In this document: positions 43,623-53,800 of the stretch, one piece after another
How the letters are laid out: the number at the start of each line of letters is the position of its first letter
Numbering within the stretch: the stretch's first letter is position 1
Assembly: GCF_002192455.1 (NCBI RefSeq)
Contig: NZ_CP021744.1
Span: 7,836,501-7,900,500, forward strand
Direction of reading: 5' to 3'
Source: Streptomyces albireticuli
Lineage (GTDB): Bacteria > Actinomycetota > Actinomycetes > Streptomycetales > Streptomycetaceae
Length of the DNA stretch: 64,000 nt
Notes under the pieces: generated by a model
The model's database searches: none
The model's input: the letters and a program-made list of their open reading frames with translations, nothing else
What the model was told of the DNA's origin: nothing
Made by a program: the position numbers and the translations under genes

Positions 43623-44336
43623 TCAACCGGATTGTTCCGCCAAGGCCACGTCTACGGCCGCCTCGGCGTGCAGGCGGGCGGTGGGGAAGAGCGGCACGGG
43701 GCTGTCCTCGGGGCCGATGAGGAGCTCGATCTCGGTGCACCCCAGGATGACGCCCTCGGCGCCCCCGGCGACGAGCTCCTCGACGACCCGGCGGTAGGCC
43801 GCCCGTGAATCGTCGCGGACGACGCCCAGGCAGAGCTCCTCGTAGATCACCCGGTGCACCAGCGCGCGGCCCTCGGCGTCCGGTACGCGCACATCGAGCC
43901 CGCCCGCCGCGAGGCGGCTCCGGTAGAAGTCCTGCTCCATCGTGAACGCGGTGCCCAGCAGACCCACCCGGCGCAGCCCCGCGGCGCGGACGGCGGCCGC
44001 GGTGGCGTCCGCGAGGTGCAGGAGCGGCACCGAGACCGCCGCCTCGACGGAGTCCGCGACCTTGTGCATGGTGTTGGTGCAGAGGAGCAGTACATCGGCG
44101 CCGGCCGCCTCCAACGACCGGGCGGCGCCGGCCAGTATCTCGCCGGCCTCCGCCCAGCGGCCGTGAACCTGCAAGCGCTCGATCTCCGCGAAGTCCACGG
44201 AGTAGAGCACGCAACGGGCCGAGTGGAGACCGCCGAGCCGCTCGCGCGTCCGCTCGTTCAGGATCCGGTAGTACTCCGCCGTCGACTCCCAGCTCATCCC
44301 GCCGATGAGCCCGATCGTCCTCATGCCCGTGCCCAC
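43623..44336 (-). CDS. aspartate/glutamate racemase family protein
   Basis: A 237-residue cofactor-independent racemase. Both catalytic cysteines are present: VLLLCTNTMHKVAD and GVILGCTEIELLI. GTG 44336 has GGGAG seven bases upstream and is preferred to the internal ATG at 44324. It is a single gene, divergent from a P-loop protein. It could supply a D-amino acid to a nearby pathway or simply cell-wall or general metabolism. Confidence 0.87.
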   Translation of the reverse strand: MGTGMRTIGLIGGMSWESTAEYYRILNERTRERLGGLHSARCVLYSVDFAEIERLQVHGRWAEAGEILAGAARSLEAAGADVLLLCTNTMHKVADSVEAAVSVPLLHLADATAAAVRAAGLRRVGLLGTAFTMEQDFYRSRLAAGGLDVRVPDAEGRALVHRVIYEELCLGVVRDDSRAAYRRVVEELVAGGAEGVILGCTEIELLIGPEDSPVPLFPTARLHAEAAVDVALAEQSG

Positions 44337-44494
44337 ACTCGTGCTCCCGCTTCTCGTACGTCACCGGTCGCGATCACCATAAGGCAGAGGATGGGCATGT
44401 CTCACCTCCATAAGAATTGCTTTGATTGCTTCAAGGTGAGGTCGTCGGACGGTGAGGCTGGAGGTCGTACAAGGGCTACGGCTACGGTCTGATC

Positions 44495-45109
44495 ATGATC
44501 GACTCATCGTGGGACGTCCTTCTCCTCGGCGGCGCTTCGGGCGTGGGCAAGAGCCGCGCCGCCGCCCAGCTGGCCCGGTCGCGCGGCGCGTTCGTGGTCG
44601 AGTTCGACGACGTGGTCAGCGCGGTCCAGCGCCTCACCACCGCCGCACAGCACCCCGGCCTGCACCTCTTCGACCGGACCCCCGACACCTCCGTGCTCGG
44701 CGTCGACCGGGTCGTGGAACTCCAGATCGCCACCGCCGACGCCCTGGAGCCCGCCCTCCTCGGCGTCGTCGGCAACCGGTCGACCGTGGACGTGCCGGCG
44801 GTCATCGAGGGCGACTACCTCACCCCGGCCGCCGCCGCCCGCGCCGTACAGGAAGGCGCGGTGACCGGCCGTGACGTACGGGCGGTCTTCCTGCACGAGG
44901 ACGATCCGGAGCAGATCGCCGCCAACTACGCCGCCCGCGAGCCGGACAGCGGTCTCCAGACCCATCGGGCCCACGTCGGCGCCCGGTACTCACACTGGCT
45001 CGCCGAACAGGCCGCGCTCCACGGGATGCCTGTCGTGCCGTGCCGGCCCTGGCACGATGTGGCCGTACGTATCGAGCGGGCCCTCGGCCGGGTGACCTCG
45101 CGCGCCTGA
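44495..45109 (+). CDS. P-loop NTPase, kinase-like
   Basis: A 204-residue protein with a Walker A motif GGASGVGKSRAAAQL near residue 12. It resembles small-molecule kinases such as 2-phosphoglycerate kinase more than ATPase motors. A possible Walker B acid lies in FVVEFDDVV. No domain beyond the nucleotide fold is seen. Function unknown. Confidence 0.7.
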   Translation: MIDSSWDVLLLGGASGVGKSRAAAQLARSRGAFVVEFDDVVSAVQRLTTAAQHPGLHLFDRTPDTSVLGVDRVVELQIATADALEPALLGVVGNRSTVDVPAVIEGDYLTPAAAARAVQEGAVTGRDVRAVFLHEDDPEQIAANYAAREPDSGLQTHRAHVGARYSHWLAEQAALHGMPVVPCRPWHDVAVRIERALGRVTSRA

Positions 45110-45145
45110 CCGGCGAGAGCACGGGCGGACAAGCCGTGGGAGCGC

Positions 45146-47422
45146 TCAGCGGCCGGCGGATCGCTGATCGGAGAGGGGAACCGCTCCCTCTCCGCGAGCC
45201 TCGTCGCCGTCCTCGCGCAGCCCTACACGGTCGTGCAGACGCCGCAGCGGGCCAGGCGCCCACCAGTTGGCCCGTCCGGCCAGCCGCATGAACGACGGCA
45301 CGAGCACGGCGCGGACCAGGGTCGCGTCCAGCACCACCGCCAGTGCGAGGCCGACGCCGAGGAGTTTCAGCAGGGTCACCCCCGACACGGCGAAGACGAA
45401 CAGCACGACGGCGACGAGCAGCGCCGCGGCCGTGATGATGCGGCCGGTGTGCTGGAGGCCGAAGGCCACCGACTCCGTGTTGTCCCCGGTGCGCAGGTAG
45501 CGCTCGCGGATCCGGGAGAGCAGGAACACCTCGTAGTCCATGGAGAGACCGAAGGCCACGCAGAAGGTCAGGATCGGGATGGTCGGGTCCAGGGTGCCGG
45601 TGTGCTGCGGGCTGCCCACCAGGGCCGACAGGTGGCCCTCCTGAAAGACGAACACCATCGCCCCGAATGTGGCGCTGAGGCTCAGGGTGTTGAGCGCGAG
45701 CGCCTTCACCGGCATCAGGACGCTGCCGGTGAACAGGAACAACAGCACCAGGGACGAACCCACGACGATGCCGACGGCCGCCGGGGTGGCCCGGGCGATG
45801 GCGGACGTGCTGTCCCTGACCTCGGCGGCCCGCCCGCCCACCGACACCGCGCCCCCGTCCGGCGGTGTCACCTTCCGCAGCCGGTCGACGAGCCGGGCGC
45901 CGGCGGCGGAGTCCTGATCCACGGAGGAGACCACGGAGAACAGCGCCCTGTCACCGTTCACCAGCGTGGCACCGGCCGGGCCCGGCCCCTGGACCCGGCG
46001 CCCGGCGGCGTAGGTGCCCGGCGCCGCGGTCACCCGGCGGACGTCGGGCACCGCGGACAGGGCGCGGGCGTAGGGCTCCAGAGCCTGGGGCCGGCCGTTC
46101 CCCACGCCTTCCACCACCACGGGGACGGTGCGCAGCACGTCGGCGTCGAACCGGTCGCGCAGCAGCTGTGTCGCGCGGTGCACCTGGGAGTCGGCGGGCA
46201 GTGTGCGGTCGTCGAACAGGCCGGGGGAGACCCGGGTGAACGGGGAGGCCAGGACTGCCAGCACGAGCACCGCGCCGGCTCCGTAGAGCACCGGGTGGCG
46301 CGTCACCGCCATGGTGAACCGGTACCAGCGGCCGTTCTCGGGCGTCGCCGGTACCGCTGTCGCGGAGGCGGCCCGCCGCGCCGGGCCGCGCAGCCGGGCG
46401 AAGACGTCGTAGCGGTTGACCCGGTGGCCCAGGACGGCCAGCAGCGCGGGCAGCACGAAGACCGCCGCCGCGGCCGCGGAGAGCACCACCGCGATGCCGC
46501 CGTAGGCGAAGGACCTCAGGAAGTACTGGGGGAAGACCAGCAGGGCGATCAGGGACAGGGCCACCGTCAGCCCGGAGAACGCGACCGTCCGCCCGGCCCT
46601 GCGCACCGTGGGGCCCAGGGCCTCGCGCACCGTGGCGCCGTCGCGCAGCTCCTCCCGGAAGCGGGCGAGGACGAAGAGGCTGTAGTCGATGCCGAGACCG
46701 AGGCCGAGCGCGGTGGTGGAGTTCATCGAGTACACCGAGATCGACACGGTGCCGGCCAGGGCGTTGAGCACGGCCCGGCTCACCAGGACCGACAGCAGGG
46801 CGATGACCAGCGGCAGGGCGGCGGCGACGGCGCTGCCGAAGATCAGCAGGAGGAGGACGAGGGTGATCGGCATGGCGATCGCCTCGGCGAGCAGCAGGTC
46901 GTGCGCGGTGTGCTCGCCGACCTCGGACTGCACCTGCGCGGGGCCGGCCGCCATGACCGTCAGCCCCTGGGCGTGCCGTCGGATGTCCGGTACCAGCCGC
47001 TCGGCGGTCTTCGCCTGGGCATCCTGGTCACCGCGTAAGGAGAGCGACACCAGGCCGATGGAGCCGTCCCGCGAACGCAGCGAGGCCGGGCGCCCCGTCG
47101 TCCAGTACGAGGTGGCCGCCCGTACCCCCGGGGTCCGCTCGGCGCGCTGGGTGAGGGCGGTGCCGAGGGAGGCCGTCGTCGGTGAGTCGACCGGGCCCGG
47201 GCCGCTCAGCAGCACCGTCAGGTCGCCGTCGGCGCCGGGGAAGTGCTCGGAGACCAGGCGTCCGGCGCGGGTGGACTGCGCGTGGGGATCGGCGAACCCG
47301 CCGTGCATCAGCCGGTTCTCCACGCCCAGACCGCCTATCGCGGCCAGGACGAGGGCGAGCGCGCTCATCCACAGCACGGTGGCGCGCCGTCGGTACAGCG
47401 CCGCGCTCAAGCGGTCGGACAT
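45146..47422 (-). CDS. MMPL family lipid/polyketide exporter
   Basis: A 758-residue RND-type transporter with two repeats, each of one helix, a large extracytoplasmic domain and five more helices. Conserved motifs include GLGLGIDYSLFVLARFREEL in helix 4-5 of the first half and FGLSMDYEVFLLSRIRERYL in the second. The length and layout are those of MmpL/ActII-3 exporters. A leucine codon at 47036-47038 is TTA. It lies next to a polyketide cluster with its own TTA codon and probably exports the hydrophobic product. Confidence 0.88.
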   Translation of the reverse strand: MSDRLSAALYRRRATVLWMSALALVLAAIGGLGVENRLMHGGFADPHAQSTRAGRLVSEHFPGADGDLTVLLSGPGPVDSPTTASLGTALTQRAERTPGVRAATSYWTTGRPASLRSRDGSIGLVSLSLRGDQDAQAKTAERLVPDIRRHAQGLTVMAAGPAQVQSEVGEHTAHDLLLAEAIAMPITLVLLLLIFGSAVAAALPLVIALLSVLVSRAVLNALAGTVSISVYSMNSTTALGLGLGIDYSLFVLARFREELRDGATVREALGPTVRRAGRTVAFSGLTVALSLIALLVFPQYFLRSFAYGGIAVVLSAAAAAVFVLPALLAVLGHRVNRYDVFARLRGPARRAASATAVPATPENGRWYRFTMAVTRHPVLYGAGAVLVLAVLASPFTRVSPGLFDDRTLPADSQVHRATQLLRDRFDADVLRTVPVVVEGVGNGRPQALEPYARALSAVPDVRRVTAAPGTYAAGRRVQGPGPAGATLVNGDRALFSVVSSVDQDSAAGARLVDRLRKVTPPDGGAVSVGGRAAEVRDSTSAIARATPAAVGIVVGSSLVLLFLFTGSVLMPVKALALNTLSLSATFGAMVFVFQEGHLSALVGSPQHTGTLDPTIPILTFCVAFGLSMDYEVFLLSRIRERYLRTGDNTESVAFGLQHTGRIITAAALLVAVVLFVFAVSGVTLLKLLGVGLALAVVLDATLVRAVLVPSFMRLAGRANWWAPGPLRRLHDRVGLREDGDEARGEGAVPLSDQRSAGR

Positions 47423-47648
47423 GGACGGGACCTCCCCGGTCGAGTGCTCTGCCGAGACGTGGGCCTGACGGTCGTACGGAGCCGCCGTCGTGCGCGGCGG
47501 CTTTCCGCCGCGCGTGGTTCCGGCGCACCGGACCAGTGTCCTCTCGGCGGCCCAACTCGGCTTCTTCTTCCGGTCATTCGGTTGATGGCCGGGGTCCGCG
47601 GTGGCGATACTGGCTCTCGTGCGGTGAGGCCGAGACGAAGTGGGGCCC

Positions 47649-48542
47649 ATGGATCGGGAACGCGCGCTGCCGGACCTGCTCGGCCTGCTCGATCTCGCCC
47701 CGGGCGAGGGAGGCGGGCACCACTTCGTCGGGCCCCCACCCGTGGAGCCGTCCGTCCCCGTGTACGGAGGGCACCTGGCCGCCCAGGCGTTGGCCGCGGC
47801 GGGTCGCACGGTGTCCGCCGGGCTGCCCGTGCACTCGACGCACGGCTTCTTCCTGCGGCCCGCCCTGCCCAGCGAGCCCTTCGACTACCGGGTCGAGGAG
47901 GTGAGGGACAGCGCCTCCTTCGCGACGCGGCGGGTGCTCGCGACCCAGCGCGGCCGGGAGGTGTTCGCCATGACCGCGTCCTTCCACCGCCCCGAGCCGG
48001 GCCTCGGCCATCAAGACCCCATGCCGCCCGTGCCGGCCCCGGAGACCCTGCCGGCCTACGAGGAACGGCTGACCGAAGCGTTCGGCGCGGTGATGCAGCC
48101 CCTCGGGAAACCGTACGAGCTGCGCTTCGTCGGCCCGTTGAGCTTCGACGCGGAGAAGGACCCCTCGCTGGCCTCCCCCCGGACCCAGGTGTGGGTGCGT
48201 GCCGAGGCAGGCCTGCCGGACGGGGCGACGGCCGACGGTGAACGCCTGCTCCACTCCTGCCTGCTGGTGTACGTCTGCGACGTCACCATGCTGGAGACGG
48301 TCCTGGTCCGGCACGGCATCTCGTGGTTCCACGCCCACGGCCGGAGCGTCGACTACACCGTGTGGATCCATCGCCCCTTCCGCGCGGACGACTGGCTGCT
48401 GTGCGCCCTGGAGAGCCCGGTGGCCGCCGGAGGGCGGGGACTGGTCCTGGGCCGGGTCTTCACCCGTGACGGGGTGCTCGTGGCCACCCTGGCCCAGGAG
48501 GGTCTGATCCGGGTGAGCAGCGGTCACGGGACCCCCGGCTGA
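47649..48542 (+). CDS. TesB-like acyl-CoA thioesterase
   Basis: A 297-residue double-hotdog thioesterase. VYGGHLAAQALAAAGRTVSA and the later ERLLHSCLLVYVCDVTMLET are typical of TesB/YciA-like type II acyl-CoA thioesterases, and the Asp-containing segment in the second hotdog is present. It is divergent from the MMPL gene and convergent with the ketoreductase. The PKS has no thioesterase domain, so this enzyme is the best candidate to release the chain as a free acid. GTG 47640, nine bases upstream, is an alternative start. Confidence 0.82.
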   Translation: MDRERALPDLLGLLDLAPGEGGGHHFVGPPPVEPSVPVYGGHLAAQALAAAGRTVSAGLPVHSTHGFFLRPALPSEPFDYRVEEVRDSASFATRRVLATQRGREVFAMTASFHRPEPGLGHQDPMPPVPAPETLPAYEERLTEAFGAVMQPLGKPYELRFVGPLSFDAEKDPSLASPRTQVWVRAEAGLPDGATADGERLLHSCLLVYVCDVTMLETVLVRHGISWFHAHGRSVDYTVWIHRPFRADDWLLCALESPVAAGGRGLVLGRVFTRDGVLVATLAQEGLIRVSSGHGTPG

Positions 48543-48608
48543 GGGCCTCGTGGCCGCCTGGCCCCCGACCCGTCGCCGGATGCCTCTCCGCCCGCCACGC
48601 CCGTACGG

Positions 48609-49370
48609 TCAGGCGACCAGGCCGCCGGAGACCTCGACGGCCTGCCCGGTGATGTAACGCGCCCGGTCGGACGCCAGGAAGCACACCAGGTGCGCCACGT
48701 CCTCGGGGGATCCGAAGGCGTGCCCGGGGATCAGGGATCTCAGGAACTCGGCCTTGTCCTCAGGTATCGCCGCCGTCATGTCCGTCTCGATCAGCCCGGG
48801 GGCGACCGCGTTGACGGTGACGCCCCGGGCACCGATCTCCTTGGCCAGCGCCTTGGTGAATCCGATGACCCCGGCCTTCGCGGCCGAGTAGGCCGTCTGG
48901 CCCGGGATGCCGTGCAGCCCGGAGGACGAGGCGATGTTGACGATGGCACCGCTGTGCTGCTTCACCAGGGGCATCAGCAGTGGCTTGGTGACGGTGTACA
49001 TGCTGTCGAGGTTGGTGGCGATGACCTCGTGCCACTGCTGCGGGGCCATGCGGGCGAACAGGGTGTCACGGGTGACGCCGGCGTTGTTGACCAGGACGTC
49101 GAACCGGTCCAGGCGGCCCAGGGCCGCGGTGGCGAAGCGCTCGGCCTCCTCGGCGTCGGCGACGTGCGCGTACAGCGGGGAGCAGTGCTGCCCGGGATGG
49201 GCGGCGGACAGCTCGTCCGCGAGGGCGCGGGCCCGGTCCTCGCCGTGGTGGTAGCCGAACACGACATCGGCTCCCTGTGCCAGCGCCAGGCGTACGATCG
49301 CGGCGCCGATGCCCCGCGATCCGCCGGTGACGATGACGCCGCGCCCCGCGAGGGGGAGGTCATCCGCCAT
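48609..49370 (-). CDS. FabG-like ketoreductase, probable trans-acting partner of the PKS
   Basis: A 253-residue SDR. The motif VTGGSRGIGAAI near residue 14, NNAG (DVLVNNAGVTRDTLF) and the YSAAK triad region after the serine in NIASSSGLHG are all present. It matches FabG-type ketoacyl reductases closely. It overlaps the radical SAM gene by 11 bases in the same operon as a PKS that lacks a KR domain, so it should reduce beta-keto intermediates in trans, as reported for jawsamycin. Confidence 0.87.
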   Translation of the reverse strand: MADDLPLAGRGVIVTGGSRGIGAAIVRLALAQGADVVFGYHHGEDRARALADELSAAHPGQHCSPLYAHVADAEEAERFATAALGRLDRFDVLVNNAGVTRDTLFARMAPQQWHEVIATNLDSMYTVTKPLLMPLVKQHSGAIVNIASSSGLHGIPGQTAYSAAKAGVIGFTKALAKEIGARGVTVNAVAPGLIETDMTAAIPEDKAEFLRSLIPGHAFGSPEDVAHLVCFLASDRARYITGQAVEVSGGLVA

Positions 49371-50826
49371 TACCCACCCCGGGTACCGGCAGGGTCACGC
49401 CCGTCGCGGCGACGGGCCGGCGGGCCTGTTTCCTGTGCCGCGCGGCCTCCTCGCGCAGCTCGCGGTAGCGCTCCTCCGCGACCAGGGTGGAGATCATGGG
49501 GGCGTAGAACGCGCCGTCGCCGACCAGCGTGATGCGCTCCGGTGTGATCTCCGCGAGGCCCCGCTCGGCCAGGGTGTCCCAGATGGTGGCGAACTTCTCG
49601 TAGATGTCGAGGCCCAGGGCGGCGCGGTACCGGGTCCGGTCGACCTCCGTGCTGATGAGGCTGCGGAAGAGCAGCATCAGCAGCCAGTCGTCGGGTGTGT
49701 GCCGGAAGCCCCGTTCGACGGGGAACCGGCCGTTGTCGATCGCCGCCTTGTACTGGGGCAGGCTGCGGTGGTTGATGAACGACCACGAACGGCCCGGCGG
49801 GAGCGCGGGGTTGCCGAAGAACGTGATCGCCGCGTAGCCGAGCCCGAGGCTGTCGACGTGGTCGAAGCGGGTGGTGTAGCCCTCGCGGAAGTCCCGGCTC
49901 GTGGGGTCGCCGGGGCGGCGGAAGTTGTAGGTCGACAGCTGCTCGTAGCCGTGGTCGAGCAGGAAGTCGCGCCCCGCCCGGTACATCTCCAGGTTGGCCA
50001 GCGTGCTGGGCAGCTCGTGGTAGCGGTTGAGCGCGAAGTCGGTCGGGCCGCCGACGTTCAGCTCGTAGTGGGTGATGTCGTAGACGTCCCAGGAGATCAG
50101 CGTCTCCAGGTCCTCCAGCAGGGTGTCGACCGTCTGCTGGGGCCAGCCGAAGATCAGGTCGACGTTGGCGGCCAGCCCGAGCTCGCGGGCCCATTCCAGG
50201 CTCTGGATGACGTGCTTGGTGGTCTGTTTGCGCCCGCTGAGGCTGTTGAGCCGTTCGTTGATCTGCTGGACGCCCATGCTGATCCGGTTCATCCCGGAGT
50301 CGGCGATCGCCTGCATCTTCTCCCGTGTGAAGAGCTGGGGAATGCCCTCCAGGGTGAGGTCCGCCTGGTCCGAGATCTCGGGGAAGAGGCGGCGCACCAT
50401 GTCCATGATCCGGTGGTAGACGGCGGGTCGGTAGAGGTTCGAGGTGCCCCCGCCGAAGTACGCCCCGGCGAGCAGGGTGCCCTCCATCTGCTCCCGGTAC
50501 ATCTCGGCTTCGCGTTCCACGTAGCCGTAGTAGTTCTCCAGCGCGGCGTTGCCCTGGAACTCCTCGACGGGGAACAGGCAGTAACCGCACTTACCGGGGT
50601 CGGTCTTGATGCAGTAGGGCACGCCGATGTACAGGAACACCGGGGACTGGCTGTGCGCTTCGCGCAGGCGGCGGCGGTCCTCGCCGATCTCGTCGACGGG
50701 CACGGAGAGCTCGTTCCAGAACCGCGGCGACGGGAAGCCGTGCTGGATCTTGTTGACCTGGCGTTCGGCCAGATGGCTGTCGAGGTAGTTGTTGACGAAG
50801 TCGGGGCTCAACACGGTGGATGGCAC
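49360..50826 (-). CDS. HemN-like radical SAM enzyme, probable cyclopropanase
   Basis: A 488-residue radical SAM protein of the HemN/HemW-like group that includes the cyclopropanases Jaw5 and C10P. The cluster-binding motif is GVPYCIKTDPGKCGYC, spacing C-x7-C-x2-C instead of the usual C-x3-C-x2-C. GGGTSNLY, the second SAM motif, follows at about residue 135. GTG 50826 has AGAGGGGAA just upstream. It lies between PKS and ketoreductase in one operon. Proposed role: SAM-dependent cyclopropanation of double bonds made by the iterative PKS. A coproporphyrinogen role is unlikely here. Confidence 0.85.
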   Translation of the reverse strand: MPSTVLSPDFVNNYLDSHLAERQVNKIQHGFPSPRFWNELSVPVDEIGEDRRRLREAHSQSPVFLYIGVPYCIKTDPGKCGYCLFPVEEFQGNAALENYYGYVEREAEMYREQMEGTLLAGAYFGGGTSNLYRPAVYHRIMDMVRRLFPEISDQADLTLEGIPQLFTREKMQAIADSGMNRISMGVQQINERLNSLSGRKQTTKHVIQSLEWARELGLAANVDLIFGWPQQTVDTLLEDLETLISWDVYDITHYELNVGGPTDFALNRYHELPSTLANLEMYRAGRDFLLDHGYEQLSTYNFRRPGDPTSRDFREGYTTRFDHVDSLGLGYAAITFFGNPALPPGRSWSFINHRSLPQYKAAIDNGRFPVERGFRHTPDDWLLMLLFRSLISTEVDRTRYRAALGLDIYEKFATIWDTLAERGLAEITPERITLVGDGAFYAPMISTLVAEERYRELREEAARHRKQARRPVAATGVTLPVPGVGNGG

Positions 50827-50881
50827 TTCCCCTCTGGTGGGATCTGCCGGGTGGTCCGACGGGTGCGGTGGGAGGAGCGGT

Positions 50882-53800
50882 TCAGGAGTGGGCCGGGGCG
50901 GGTGCCGTGTCGGCCGTCTCCGCCAGGATGACCCGCTGGAGGAGGTACTCCGCCAGTTCCTCGATGCTCTGGTACTCCAGGGCCTCCATCGCCTTGAAGC
51001 GGAAGTTGAGCTTTTCCTGGATGCGCCGCTGGAGTTCGGTGATGCTCAGGGAGTCCAGGCCGATCTCCAGCAGGGCCAGGGAAGGATCGAGGTGGTGGAT
51101 GTCCACCGCCAGTTCGGCCGACATCCGGCCGAGGGTCTCGATGATCTCGTCGGTGAGCCAGCCGATGACCACCTGCCGGCGCTCTTCGGCCGGGAGGGGC
51201 TCGACGCGCTCCCGCAGTTCCTGTCGCGAGTCGCCGCTCTCCGCGGAGCGGCCGTCGGGTACGGCCGGTGCGGCCGGGACCGCCGAGGTGTCGGTCAGCG
51301 AGGCGATGCGCCGGAACTCGACGTCCTCCATCTCCGCGACGACGGTCCCGGCGTCGTCCAGGACGCGCAGCCGGGCCGTGAACGCCGTCCGGGCGTCGTT
51401 GGGCCGCAGCCGGACGTGACCCCAGACCTGGTCGGGGAGCGGGCCCCGCAGCACCATACGGCCCACGCCGACCGGGAGGTAGGTACCCCTGACCGCCGCG
51501 CCGTCGCGCGCCGCCGCGGCGGTCAGGTGCAGGCAGCCGTCGAGCATGGTGGCGAACCGGTGCTCGTGGCCCACGCGTGACGCCCCGTCGGGAGCGGCCG
51601 TGATCCGGCCCAGCGCCTGGCCGCCCGCCTCGTCCAGCCACAGCTCGCGGACGGTGGAGAAGCTCGCGCCGTACTCCATGCCGTCCTCCCGCAGCAGCCC
51701 GTACAGCCGCCCGGGCGCGAGCTCCGCGGACATCGCCGTGCGCAGTTCCTCGGGACGGGTCACGGAGGAGTCCTGCCGCGCGGCGGGTCCGACCGTCCCC
51801 TGGCAGTACCGGGGCGAGCCCTCCGCTCCGGCCACGGTGAACCGGAAGCGGCCGTCCGCCGCGGGGCCGTCGCCCTCCAGGCCGACCTGGACGCCGCTGG
51901 CCTTGGCGGGGGCCAGGAGGAGCGGCCGGACGAAGCCGACGTCGGTCAGCTCGACCGGCGCGGAGCCGTGGCCGTTGACCGAGGCGTAGGCGTCCACGGC
52001 CAGGCCCAGGTAGCCGGTGGCCGGGAAGACGGTCGCACCGAGGATGCGGTGGTCCGCCCACGGCGTGCCCGGCCGCACCTCGTGCCGGTGGACGGTCCGG
52101 GCGGCGGGCCCCGGCCCGGCAGGGACCGCCGGGGCCGTGGGCTGCCGGCGCGGGGCCGGTTCGGCCCGCTCACCGCGTCCGGCGTCCGGCGTGTGCGTCA
52201 GCCAGTAGCGGTCCTTGCGGAACGGGTACCGCGGGGCGGACGAGGTGCGGCGGTGACGCGGACCGCGGTAGAGCGCGGGCATGTCGATCGCGGCCCCCGC
52301 GGTGAACAGGGCGCCCGCGGCGGTGAGGAGGTTGCGTACGTCCTTCCGGTCGCGCAGCAGGGTGGGGATCACCGTGACGTCCGTGGTGCCGAACGCCTCC
52401 GGGATGTGCGCCCGCAGGGCGGGGTGCGGGCCGATCTCGACGACCGCGGTGCAGCCCAGGGCGGCCACCGCGCGCATGCCGTCGTGGAACAGGACCGGCC
52501 GGCGGAGCTGCTGGCTCCAGTACTCCGGGCCCTCGGCGCCGGTCAGGGGCTCGCCCGTCACATTGGAGAGCACCGGGACGGCCGGAGCCGCCGGGCGGAG
52601 TGCCGCGGCCGCCTTGCCCAGCTCGGGCAGGGCCGGGTCCATCAGCGGTGAGTGGAAGGCGTGCGAGGTGCGCAGCCGGGTGGTCCGGACACCCGCGGCC
52701 GTGGCCAGGCGGGCCACGTCGTCCACGGCCTCCGCCCGGCCGGAGACGACCACGGCGCGCGGGCCGTTGACCGCGGCGAGGGAGACGTCGGCCTCGCGCC
52801 CGGAGATCCAGTCCCGCACCGTCTCCGGGGTCGCGGATACGGCCAGCATCACTCCGTCGCGCGGCAGTTCGCCCATGAGACGGCCGCGCAGCGCGCTGAA
52901 GCGGGCGGCGTCCTCCAGGGAGAGCATGCCGGCGACGCACGCGGCGACGACCTCGCCGATGCTGTGCCCGGTCACGGCGTCCGGGACGACCCCCCAGGAA
53001 CGCAGCAGGGCGGCGAGCGCGTACTCGACGGCGAACAGCGCCGGCTGGGCGAGCCGTGTGTCGTCGAGCTCCTCCGGGGAGCGCTCGTCGAAGAGGAGCT
53101 GCCGCAGCGGCACGGGCAGTTCCGCGTCGAGCACCTCGGCGCACCGCTCGATCGCGGCGGCGAAGACCGGCTCGCTGTCGTGGAGTTCGCGGCCCATCCC
53201 GGGGTACTGCACGCCCTGGCCGGTGAAGACGAAGGCCGTCCGGACGGGTTTGGCCGGATGCCCGCCGCTGACCGACGCGGGTGCCCGGCGGGTCCGCCAC
53301 AACCGGAGATCGTTGGCGATACCGAGGGCGCCCCGCCCGGTCACCGCGAGGCGGTGGCGGTGCGCGGCACGCCCGGCGGCGGCGGTGAACACGGCCGCCG
53401 GCAGGGCCTCCTGATCGGTCCTGGCCAGGTGATCCGCCCAGCGGTCGGCCAGCGCGTCCAGGCTCTCCGGGGACTTGGCCGACAGGACCAGCAGCTCGGC
53501 GGGGCGCGGCCGCGCGCCCTCCCCGGCGCTGTGCCGGGGCAGTGGTGCCTCCCGCAGGATCGCGTGGGCGTTGGTGCCGCTGTAGCCGAAGGAGTTGACG
53601 GCGGCCAGGCGCGGGACGTCCCCCCGGGGCCAGGGCACGGCCTCTCCGGGCACCTCCACCGCGGCGCCCGTCAGATCGATCTTGGGGTTCAGGTGGTCGA
53701 GGTGGATGCTGGGGTAGATGGTCTCGTGGTGCAGGGAGAGAGCGGCCTTGACGACACCGAGGAGGCCGGCAGGGGCCTCGGTGTGGCCGAAGTTGCTCTT

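Noticed and set aside
49360..50826. Housekeeping coproporphyrinogen dehydrogenase (HemN/HemW)
   Set aside because: It is embedded in a PKS operon and has an altered cysteine spacing. A biosynthetic cyclopropanase-like role fits better.
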